Source: Isoetes taiwanensis
Taxonomy: Eukaryota; Streptophyta; Lycopodiopsida; Isoetales; Isoetaceae
Assembly (NCBI GenBank): GCA_021234155.1
Contig: JAJEKV010000066.1
Coordinates: forward strand, 4,304,537-4,368,536
DNA length: 64,000 nucleotides
Direction of reading: 5' to 3'
Numbering within the stretch: the stretch's first letter is position 1; every line of letters begins with the position of its first letter. Positions 48,801 to 58,480 of this stretch are shown here, in pieces. The position numbers and the translations under genes are program-made. The notes under the pieces are model-generated. The model searched no databases. It was not told the DNA's origin and worked only from the letters and a program-made list of their open reading frames with translations.

Positions 48801-49368
48801 ATGGCGAAGATCTGGTGCGGCATTTGCAAATCCACTGCAGCCACGATAATGTGCTCTTCAGAAGAGCTAGCACTCTGTGATTTCTGTGATTCAAAAGTCC
48901 ATTCTGCCAATAGTCCGCACGAGAGGGCCAGCCTGGTGAAGCAGGAAATCCAATCGAAGTGCGACACCTGTCAGGTCTAAATGAGTTAGCGTTTGCGAGT
49001 GTTCGAGAGTGTTTTGCTCAGCGTTTTCCTGCAGGTTAGCAAGGGACTGTTCTTCTGCGTCCAGCACAGATCCCTCTTGTGTGGATCCTGTGATTCCAGC
49101 ATGCATTCGATTAAACTAGCTTCAGCCCACAAGCGATTTCTCGTCTCGCCCATAAGTGCTGGGAAGTTGGACGAATCAGAGTGTAGTAGCCTGGCGCAGG
49201 AATTTCCTTGGTGGCTGGGTTCCCCTATTTCCCACAGCATTGAAGAAACTTGTGATGTAACTATATTTTGAATATTCTCCTTAGAAAACTACATACTACT
49301 AGCTTCTGTTGCATGTTTTGCAGGTTGCCCAGAAGATCACAGACGAATTGTGGAGCTTTTCAACCTAG
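48801..49368 (+). CDS. Double B-box zinc finger protein (BBX/DBB type), copy 1
   Basis: A three-exon model gives 146 aa: exons 48801-48974, 49035-49256 and 49324-49368, both introns phase 0 with GT..AG (60 and 67 nt). The first B-box (residues 6-45) reads CGICKSTAATIMCSSEELAL then CDFCDSKVHSANSPHERASL. The second (54-94) reads CDTCQ, the splice, then VSKGLFFCVQHRSLLCGSCD and HKRFLV. The intron position after CDxCQ, and HKRFL at the end of box 2, fit the plant double-B-box group (STO/BBX18-25 type), which act as zinc-binding transcriptional regulators in light and stress signalling. The C-terminus has a short FPWWLGSP block where relatives have a PW(A/W)-type motif. The product is shorter than most relatives (about 170-330 aa). 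The ATG at 48801 is chosen because upstream extension would need a GTG start. Confidence 0.85.
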
Positions 49369-49745
49369 TAAACTAGCCCTGCAATTCATATAACATGGAA
49401 ATGTGCTAGCATGAGAAAAAACGTGATATTCTGTTATTTAAACGAGATCTTGCTTGAAGCTCTTTTATTGCACTCATGCTTCATTATTTTGTTGAAAGAA
49501 ACATAAGCATCATACGCCTGTGTTACATAATGGGTCTATTTGGAGGAGTGCATGCCACAATGCAAAAAAGCTATCTAGGAATTAAATCTATACCTTGTAT
49601 GAATGTTTTATATCAATCACTAAGCTTGACCAAGCTGATTACTATGGCATACCCTCGTTCCTACTAAACTTCAGTTCAATAAGTTTTTATACAAGATCAC
49701 CTTTAAACTGACATCAAAACATAGTATAATCCAAAAGGGCAAAAT

Positions 49746-50204
49746 TGTAACCGCCCATGGTAGACCGCTCGAGTATTCGAACCTTGAATGTGCCTGTGGG
49801 GCGTTCCCGAGACACCGGCATAAATGGGTAGAAGTGACTACTCATAAACGTCTAGACGGTTTTGCCCAGTTGGTTAAGGGCATGTCAGTTCGGAACGTCA
49901 CAGTTGGTATCAGAGCAGGTTTCGAGTTCGAGCCTCCATGGGTGCCTATATACATGGGTAATTTGCAAAGACTTGGTAATCATTGTGACATAGATATGGT
50001 ATAGCCTTGGATGCTCGAGGACGAGCATAGTTCTAGTGGAAGAGACTGTAACGGGCCCATGGTAGACCGCTCGAATATTCAAACCTTGAATGTGCCTGTG
50101 GGGCGTTCCCGAGACACCGGCATAAATGGATAGAAGCGACTACTCATAAACGTCTAGATGATTTTGCCCAGTTGGTTAAGGGCATGTCGGTTAGGAACGT
50201 TACA
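49746..50204 (+). mobile_element. TRIM (miniature LTR retroelement), copy 1
   Basis: The LTRs (49746-49902 and 50047-50204, 157-158 bp) both begin TGTAAC and end in CA. The 144-bp interior starts with TGGTATCAGAGC two bases after the first LTR (49905-49916), the primer site complementary to initiator-Met tRNA. It ends with the purine tract GTGGAAGAGA. The duplication AAAAT lies at 49741-49745 and 50205-50209. There is no coding capacity. An A-box-like TTGCCCAGTTGG in the LTR and GAGTTCGAGCC in the interior resemble pol III promoter boxes. All structural hallmarks of a TRIM are present. Confidence 0.95.
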
Positions 50205-50274
50205 AAAATTTGAGTGGGAACATATTTTTTAATATGGGATGAATATGTGGATGGATACTCAAGTTATTGGTTCA

Positions 50275-50848
50275 GGGCATATGCATGCTACACCCTGCCA
50301 TTTTTGGAACCTGCCAGGTACTTTTGGATTGGGTACTGGGTGGTTTTTTAATTCACATACTCAAAAAAGCATGTGGGCGACACATGTGCTGCACAGGTGC
50401 TGACTGCCCTTCATTGCCCTTCAAACTGCCCTTCATTGCCCTTCCATAGCCCTTCAAAAAATCATGAGTGTTTTCTATTATATAAAGGATATAATGAGCA
50501 TATTAGTGATGCAAATGATGATGACATAAATTATTTGGTGAAGGTGCTTATATGTGCTGTGATGGTCAAAAAACTGGGTAGGTCAATAAAAAAGTTACCC
50601 TACTATTTTCTTATTCTTTTGGTCAAAACTAATTCAAAAGTTCAATATAAAATGTCAAAAGCATATCAACATTCAAGGTTAAGATAGAGACAATACTATT
50701 AGAGGCCAAAATGAATGTATTCAATTTAACATTTTTAGTTATTGAGATATTATAAAAGTACCCAGTACCCAGTGTTGGGTACTTTTTTAGGTAGTTTTAT
50801 GGTTCCTAAATGGTACTTTTTTTGATAGGGTGTATCATGCTTATGCCC
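50275..50848. mobile_element. 574-bp TIR element, target duplication TTCA, copy 1
   Basis: The ends GGGCATATGCATGCTACACC and (as complement) GGGCATAAGCATGATACACC differ at two positions. TTCA flanks both sides (50271-50274, 50849-50852). The interior is non-coding, with a TGCCCTTCA short repeat (about 50404-50455) and an inner AGTACCC/GGGTACT inverted repeat near the right end. The shared GGG..(A)..GCATG(C)TA terminal pattern, the 4-bp duplication and the inner repeat mark it as a relative of the MITE at 44306-44627. Confidence 0.93.
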
Positions 50849-50852
50849 TTCA

Positions 50853-51489
50853 ATGCTTTGTAATGCAGAGCTTTGTCCATATTGAATTTATCGATTTGAG
50901 GTTAGAACTCCATTATGTCCCTTGATCTAATGCCTTGGATCTTCAAGAGTATTGAATTGATTTGATACTTAACGTCCACGAAGACAAAAGATCTGTGGAA
51001 CCCAATGGATGCAATAAGTGCATTGCTAGCTTAAGTTTTGCCCCAAAAGGGTTTTGAGTGCAAAACTTTCATAGTAATAGCCTAATTAGGAACATGTATA
51101 TAAATCCTCCATATCTCCTCTTTAGAGACTATATAATTTTTTTTGCAAAATCCACAAAACAACACTGGTGTTTATTGCAACTGTCCTCTCGTAAGGTGCG
51201 TAGGAAGAAGTATGGGTAAGATTGGAATGCTTAAATTAAAGCCTACTTGAGCCATTGCCCTAGTGCCAGATGACTCTGTCCAAGTGATCACGTCATATGT
51301 TTCTCTAAGTTCCCACTAAAAAGTTTTGCAAAGACTCACAACAATCCCAAATTGGTAGACTAGAAAATAAGAGGAAAATAAGACCATAAGTTATTTTTAT
51401 AAGTATTTAAAAAACAAATCTAAATGTGCTTATATGGAGGTGTAGTTTATTAAAGATACATTGTGGGTTTTTTCAAGGACTTATTGTGG
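50853..51489. other. Unassigned tail of duplication copy 1
   Basis: No supported gene. The last 60 bases (GGAGGTGTAGTTTATTAAAG...) belong to the same short-repeat family as 55900-56045 and, reverse-complemented, 35465-35700. The duplication breakpoint falls inside this repeat. Confidence 0.5.
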
Positions 51490-52511
51490 TCCACGTATAA
51501 TGAAACTGTGCTTCATTGTGTACCCCGCATCAATGGCCCATCTACCTGCTCTGATAACTCCAACTTTACAAACTTTAGCATCTTTGTTTGGGGGTTAGAG
51601 TTATATGTGTTCAATTCTTCCTCCTACAAATTCCAACTTGAACATGCTTTCCTACATTATATTGTCAGCCATTGACGTCGTTGTACAATAACCTTGCTAT
51701 ATCATGGACGACATTCTCACCCGGATGGCTCTACCATATTACTCGGGCGCCATGCTACTCGGTGGCCCATGTTCTTTGGTCTAGATTTGGAGTAGCTTGA
51801 GATCCGGATAGCTGATCTTAGTGTGGAACCTCGTTCAGTACATTATACATATGTGCACGTCGGACCTTGATCATCCACTTGCCATACTGCACATATCAAT
51901 TTTTTATTGTATCATGGACCACATTCTTGTGGCCTTAGCTGGTTCATCCTTACCATGTTACCACTTTTGAAGGTCTAACACTTGGCATCTAAGTCTAATC
52001 TGGTATAGGTATATAATTAGACAATAGATGTTTGATGATATCTTTGCATATGCTCAATTATGGCCCTAGCCTTTTAGGCTAGATTGTAAGACCTCTCAAA
52101 TGTCACGCCCAGAAAGAGCGAAAAGAGCGGGCTATTTTGTCAAGAATATCATACGGACATTATCATTTTTCTGTGGGGTCATTTAAGGCTGCGACACCAC
52201 TTATAACAATTACGGGAATGCTATTTGTGTACATTGATTCTCTAATAATGGTTAAACAAAGTAAAAATTAGCAACAAATTATGATGTCGTGCACTTCTCA
52301 AACGTGAATGTTGTTTGGGTAAGCAATTTGATTTAGGTTTTCGTTGTTTACTCTGGTGGGGTCCATAAGGTAAACAACGGAAAGGTGTCCCAAGCATCCT
52401 AATAAAATCATCAAACCGTACAAGAAATCTCATTTTGTCACAGCATCAAGTGTGTTGGCAATAGCAACCATATGTTCAACCATACCTTTAAGTGTCACAT
52501 CCCCAAGACAT

Positions 52512-52865
52512 CTCTCAAGTATCGCGTTCAAAAAGAATTGATACTCTCATCAAGATGAACATAATTGGGTCGTTATACCCTTACAACAATAAAGATCAAC
52601 ATGATTATAATTGGGCCGTTATGCCCCTTACAACAATAAAGATAGATCTCAGAAATATGACTATAATTGAGTTGTTATGCCCTTACGACAATAAAGATAA
52701 ATAGATAGTTGTTATACCCCTTACAACGATAAAGATAACGTCTAAGGGGACCCTAGAGGGGGTCTATACATAATACGACTCTGAGCAATCTCAAACTTGA
52801 GACATCAGAGTCTCGAACATACTATAGGACTAGCGTGTTACCACTAGACCAAAAGTCATGGGGAA
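52512..52865 (-). mobile_element. SINE-like unit, copy 2
   Basis: The counterpart of 48045-48400 in the second duplicon, with the same A-box-like and B-box-like words and the same four downstream TTGTAAGGGG-type units. It was carried along by the segmental duplication and is not an independent insertion. Confidence 0.4.
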
Positions 52866-53264
52866 TGCATACTTTACCATGACCACATCTAAACCAGCAA
52901 TAGATAACAAGAAACTAAGTTCACAAAAACACCATGTATTTTTTCATTTTTTTTTTTTTTTGACATGGCTTTAACATGACAAATACGTGGATATACCATA
53001 AATATACCTAAAAGTTTGCAGCACACTGGTCCCAAACAGTCTAGAGCCTACCGTGTAACAAAGTCACCAAACCGTACAAGAAATCTCATTTTGTGCTAGT
53101 TAGTGGCAGACTGGGCGAGAATGGAGAACCACAAGCTTATAATTTATCCCATTTCATGAATCTGCTATAGACAGTACGTGGTGGAGCGCAGAGGTCCGAA
53201 TTCTACAAAGATAGCGAGCCTTCAGAACTCTCATTTACTCCTCAAGAGCAAATCCACTGCAAAG

Positions 53265-53835
53265 ATGGCGAAGATCTGGTGCGGCATTTGCAAATCCACT
53301 GCAGCCACGATAATGTGCTCTTCAGAAGAGCTAGCACTCTGTGATTTCTGTGATTCAAAAGTCCATTCTGCCAATAGTCCGCACGAGAGGGCCAGCCTGG
53401 TGAAGCAGGAAATCCAATCGAAGTGCGACACCTGTCAGGTCTAAATGAGTTAGCGTTTGCGAGTGTTCGAGAGTGTTTTGCTCAGCGTTTTCCTGCAGGT
53501 TAGCAAGGGACTGTTCTTCTGCGTCCAGCACAGATCCCTCTTGTGTGGATCCTGTGATTCCAGCATGCATTCGATTAAACTAGCTTCAGCCCACAAGCGA
53601 TTTCTCGTCTCGCCCATAAGTGCTGGGAAGTTGGACGAATCAGAGTGTAGTCCTAGCCTGGCGTAGGAATTTCCTTGGTGGCTGGGTTCCCCTATTTCCC
53701 ACAGCATTGAAGAAACTTGTGATGTAACTATATTTTGAATATTCTCCTTAGAAAACTACATACTACTAGCTTCTGTTGCATGTTTTGCAGGTTGCCCAGA
53801 AGATCACAGACGAATTGTGGAGCTTTTCAACCTAG
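53265..53835 (+). pseudogene. Double B-box gene, copy 2, premature stop
   Basis: Exons at 53265-53438, 53499 on, and 53791-53835 mirror copy 1, and both B-boxes are identical. After DESEC, copy 2 has a 3-bp insertion and CAG is replaced by TAG (53664-53666). Translation stops at 113 aa, losing the FPWWLGSP block and the last exon. Both changes lie next to CTGG/CAGG words, the context in which the two duplicons differ elsewhere, so the stop may be a consensus error. If real, a B-box-only microprotein would remain. Confidence 0.8.
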
Positions 53836-54213
53836 TAAACTAGCCCTGCAATTCATATAACATGGAAATGTGCTAGCATGAGAAAAAACGTGATATTCTG
53901 TTATTTAAACGAGATCTTGCTTGAAGCTCTTTTATTGCACTCATGCTTCATTATTTTGTTGAAAGAAACATAAGCATCATACGCCTGTGTTACATAATGG
54001 GTCTATTTGGAGGAGTGCATGCCACAATGCAAAAAAGCTATCTAGGAATTAAATCTATACCTTGTATGAATGTTTTATATCAATCACTAAGCTTGACCAA
54101 GCTGATTACTATGGCATACCCTCGTTCCTACTAAACTTCAGTTCAATAAGTTTTTATACAAGATCACCTTTTAAACCGACATCAAAACATAGTATAATCC
54201 AAAAGGGCAAAAT

Positions 54214-54672
54214 TGTAACCGCCCATGGTAGACCGCTCGAGTATTCGAACCTTGAATGTGCCTGTGGGGCGTTCCCGAGACACCGGCATAAATGGGTAGA
54301 AGTGACTACTCATAAACGTCTAGACGGTTTTGCCCAGTTGGTTAAGGGCATGTCAGTTCGGAACGTCACAGTTGGTATCAGAGCAGGTTTCGAGTTCGAG
54401 CCTCCATGGGTGCCTATATACATGGGTAATTTGCAAAGACTTGGTAATCATTGTGACATAGATATGGTATAGCCTTGGATGCTCGAGGGGGCGAGCATAG
54501 TTCTAGTGGAAGAGATCAGAACTTGGGCCCATGGTAGACATTTCGAATATTCAAACCTTGAATGTGCCACGTAGGCGTTCGAGACCGGCATAAATGGATA
54601 GAAGCGACTACTCATAAACGTCTAGATGATTTTGCCCGGTTGGTTAAGGGCATGTCGGTTAGGAACGTTACA
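54214..54672 (+). mobile_element. TRIM, copy 2 (second duplicon)
   Basis: The counterpart of 49746-50204, carried by the tandem duplication. The left LTR, TGGTATCAGAGC site and flanking AAAAT are preserved. The right LTR start is scrambled (ATCAGAACTTGGGCCC in place of CTGTAACGGGCCC) and carries further indels to about 54590, far more than the surrounding DNA. Confidence 0.9.
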
Positions 54673-54742
54673 AAAATTTGAGTGGGAACATATTTTTTAA
54701 TATGGGATGAATATGTGGATGGATACTCAAGTTATTGGTTCA

Positions 54743-55317
54743 GGGCATATGCATGCTACACCCTGCCATTTTTGGAACCTGCCAGGTACTTTTGGATTGG
54801 GTACTGGGTGGTTTTTTAATTCACATACTCAAAAAGCATGTGGGCGACACATGTATCTGCCGCCACCAGTCTTGCCCCGCCCTTCATTGCCCTTCAAACT
54901 GCCCTTCATTGCCCTTCCATAGCCCTTCAAAAAATCATGAGTGTTTTCTATTATATAAAGGATATAATGAGCATATTAGTGATGCAAATGATGATGACAT
55001 AAATTATTTGGTGAAGGTGCTTATATGTGCTGTGATGGTCAAAAAACTGGGTAGGTCAATAAAAAAGTTACCCTACTATTTTCTTATTCTTTTGGTCAAA
55101 ACTAATTCAAAAGTTCAATATAAAATGTCAAAAGCATATCAACATTCAAGGTTAAGATAGAGACAATACTATTAGAGGCCAAAATGAATGTATTCAATTT
55201 AACATTTTTAGTTATTGAGATATTATAAAAGTACCCGATTACCGGTGTTGGGTACTTTTTTTAGTTTTATGGTTCCTAAATGGTACTTTTTTGATAGGGT
55301 GTATCATGCTTATGCCC
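54743..55317. mobile_element. TIR element, copy 2 (second duplicon)
   Basis: The counterpart of 50275-50848 with the same TIRs and TTCA flanks (54739-54742, 55318-55321). A patch at about 54855-54885 differs strongly from copy 1, while both sides are identical. Confidence 0.92.
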
Positions 55318-55899
55318 TTCAATGCTTTGTAATGCAGAGCTTTGTCCATATTGAATTTATCGATTTGAGGTTAGAACTCCATTATGTCCCTTGATCTAAT
55401 GCCTTGGATCTTCAAGAGTATTGAATTGATTTGATACTTAACGTCCACGAAGACAAAAGATCTGTGGAACCCAATGGATGCAGTAAGTGCATTGCTAGCG
55501 AAGTTTTGCCCCAAAGGGTTTTGAGTGCAAAACTTTCATAGTAATAGCCTAATTAGGAACATGTATATAAATCCTCCATATCTCCTCTTTAGAGACTATA
55601 TAATTTTTTTTGCAAAATCCACAAAACAACACTGGTGTTTATTGCAACTGTCCTCTCGTAAGGTGCGTAGGAAGAAGTATGGGTAAGATTGGAATGCTTA
55701 AATTAAAGCCTACTTGAGCCATTGCCCTAGTGCCAGATGACTCTGTCCAAGTGATCACGTCATATGTTTCTCTAAGTTCCCACTAAAAAGTTTTGCAAAG
55801 ACTCACAACAATCCCAAATTGGTAGACTAGAAAATAAGAGGAAAATAAGACCATAAGTTATTTTTATAAGTATTTAAAAAACAAATCTAAATGTGCTTA

Positions 55900-56045
55900 T
55901 ATGGAGGTGTAGTTTATTAAAGATACATTGTGGGTTTTTTCAAGGACTTATAGTTCTTGTTTGAAAGGAGGTATAGTTTTTATAAGGAATTGTAGTTTTT
56001 GTTTTTATGAGGTGTGATCTTTAAGGAGGTGTGGTTTGTGAAGGT
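55900..56045. repeat. GGAGGTGTGGTTTTTAAGGA-type short repeats
   Basis: Units built on GGAGGT(G/A)TAGTTT, CAAGGACTTATAG and GAGGTGTGATCTTTAAGG follow one another at about 22-28 bp. The array is related, in the opposite strand, to 35465-35700. The right end of the tandem duplication (55951) falls within it. Confidence 0.6.
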
Positions 56046-57000
56046 TTGATTTATAACTAGGCGGTATGACTTTTATAAGGTCTTTGTAGCTAATTTTACA
56101 ACCACTATTGGGAAGCGTGGCACTAATGTTTTTGCCAAGATCTTGCCCTTATGTGGCCTTTGCCAAGATCCAATTATCATGCCTTTTCCATTACCGAAGA
56201 TGTCCAATCTGTTGAAAAACTTACCAGAGCCATATCTGTGGTGCCGATTTTCCAAGTCTGCTGGATGTCATGGAGCTTTTTGTATTCAATTGGATTTCGA
56301 TGGAGTTGTTTGTAGGTTCAAGGGCATCGGGACGAAAGAGGGAGCTATGATAGCCTAATTGCGGCTTTGGATTTTGCTTGCGATTTGGAGGCTTGGCACG
56401 AGAAATGATCCACGATATCGGGAGGCTTAGCACAATTTCGAGAGCCATTGAACCCGCTAATTTTTTTATATCTCGATATGTCGATTTTGCTTAATACATT
56501 CCTAAAAATTTTGATTTTAATTTGGTTTGCAAGTCTTATTAGATAGTACACTGTTTAAATTAAGCAGATTCCAGTTGATGGGTCATATAACCCATTGGGT
56601 TTTCGATTTTGCAGTTGAATTAGTCTTACATGTGGTCGAACTCTTTGCCCAGCCTAGATGCCCGACCTATACGGAATAGTATCTGTTTGGTGTGCGGCTT
56701 GGAGCTTCGTGAAACCCTACAAATTACAATGCTAAATTTGAGGGCCGAGTGGGATCATCTGCCAAATTCTCCAAAACATATAAAAATGTGATCTTCCAGA
56801 CAAAAATTCCAGCTTACAACATGAGAAATCAATTAATATAAAAACCACTAATAAAAATCCCATCACTGTTGTTTGTGATTACACAAGGTATTATTGAATT
56901 TTTGTAGTTTTCAGGGCTCTTTCTCTAGATATCATAATATATATATACAAGTTTTTGTACTATCAATGGGATAAAATAAAATGGAATGAAAGGAGGTTGT
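56046..57000. other. Unassigned interval
   Basis: A plus-strand frame at 56143-56358 (…CGLCQDPIIMPF…FCIQLDFDGVVCRFKG…) may be a coding fragment, but I do not recognise it and it has no support beyond length. Nothing else is supported. Confidence 0.25.
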
Positions 57001-58480
57001 GTACGAAGTCAAATGTACGTACATTGGGAAGTATAGATTTCCCAAGATTCTATAAGGTTTCTAAATTCACCAAAATTTAAAACTACCCAATAATCTAGAG
57101 AGATTCTATAAGATTCTACGAGGTTTTCTAGGAATGTATTAAGATTACCCAAGATACTGCGAGTATTCCTTAATATTATAGCAAGATTCCTTGAAGAAAC
57201 TCGTAGACACACTACAAAGCACACCCTAGAGGTAACGTTCTCACATGTTTGCATTACAAATGTGGTTAAAATGCTTACGAAGATGTTTACCACCCTCAAC
57301 TTCTGTTGTGGGCATAAGTTGGGGCATGTGAGAGCAAGGGTCATGCTTACACGAATCTTGTACTTCACATGCATTGACAGCTAATGCTTATAAAAGAACA
57401 CAAAAAATTGCACTACAAAATTGATTGGTAGTTTGTGGTGTAAATGTTTATGACGATTTTATGACCCTCGACTTGTGTTGCAGGCATAAGTTAGGGCACG
57501 TGGTTATACTATGATGGATTGTACAAAATCGATTGGTAATATGTGAATAAAATGTTTATGAGGATTTTTATCATCCCTAACTTGTGTTGCAGGCATAAGT
57601 TATAGCGTCTAATAGCAAGGGTCATGCTAATCCCAAGATTTCACATGTAGTGAAAGCTTCTACTTGTAGAAGAACACCAAAAATTCTGTAACAGCTAGCT
57701 ATGGCGACCTCTTGCAAAATGCGACATCGTGGTTCAAATTTAAACTCATGGGGCAAGAACATGAAGAAATGCATTGATGTGCTTTTGATAGATATATTTT
57801 TCATTCCTCTGCTTTATTATAGGTTTCCCAAGATTCTATAAAATTCTTTGACGTTTTCTAAGGTACCATTTAGATTCCACATTATGCTATAAATATTCCT
57901 CAATATTCTATAGAGAACCCCTTAAATATCCTTTAGGTTCCGTACAAAACACATCCAATATAGAAGATTTATCTCTATTCACTTAAGGTGCACCTAGATT
58001 CTCCAATGTCTCCTTAAGATTCCATTAGACTCCTAAAAATCAATTGGTGAAAGATCAAGTCAATCCTCAAGTCAACATCTGTCAAGTCCTACTCAAAGTG
58101 CCATGTTCTTGTATTAACTTTAAGGGTTAGCATGCTTCCCTCTAGAATATGTTTAGATTCCTATTAGATTCCATCTAGATCGATTGGAGTAAGACCTTAG
58201 AATCCCTCGTCAAGAATAAGATTTCTGGAAGATCTGCATCAATTGTCTGGAAAATAACCACAACAGGCATTTGAATGCAAGGTTGGCGTTGTATATGCAC
58301 TTCCATTGTATGAGTAGTTCGACAATGAAGTCTAATGGGAAGATTGCATATTGCACCATCTAAACAGAGGAATTCAAATTTCAATGGGTAGATTACATAT
58401 GGATGTGCCATATTCAAATTTAAACTCATGGGGCAAGAAACATGAAGAAATGCATTGATGTGCATTGAGGTTTTCATTTT
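57000..58480. repeat. Decayed, internally repetitive interval
   Basis: GTTG(C/T)(A/G)GGCATAAGTT occurs at about 57305, 57478 and 57587. AAACTCATGGGGCAAGAA followed by ATGAAGAAATGCATTGATG occurs at 57744 and 58423. Many AGATTC/TAAGGTTT words occur around 57030-57190 and 57825-58165. The pattern suggests an old tandem or nested repeat. No coding is supported. Confidence 0.6.

Larger units (their letters stand above)
47026..51484 (+). repeat. Tandem duplication, copy 1 (4.46 kb)
   Basis: Nearly identical to 51490-55951 at an offset of 4464-4468 bp. It starts TCCACGTATAATGAAACTG and ends TTTCAAGGACTTAT in both copies, with five extra bases (TGTGG) at the junction. It contains a BBX gene, a SINE-like unit, a TRIM and a 574-bp TIR element, all in the same arrangement as copy 2. 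Confidence 0.97.
51490..55951 (+). repeat. Tandem duplication, copy 2
   Basis: Same content as copy 1. Differences are single-base homopolymer changes, CAG/CGG exchanges (for example near 51721, 51746, 51759 and 51806) and a few scrambled patches in the TRIM and TIR element (about 54487-54590, 54855-54885, 55235-55262). The end lies inside GGAGGTGTAG-type repeat DNA. Confidence 0.97.

Noticed and set aside
57630-58141. Another GGG...CATGCTA TIR element (GGGTCATGCTAATC / GGTTAGCATGCTTCCC)
   Set aside because: The ends match only partly, no 4-bp duplication is evident, and the left phrase also occurs at about 57340 as part of a local repeat.
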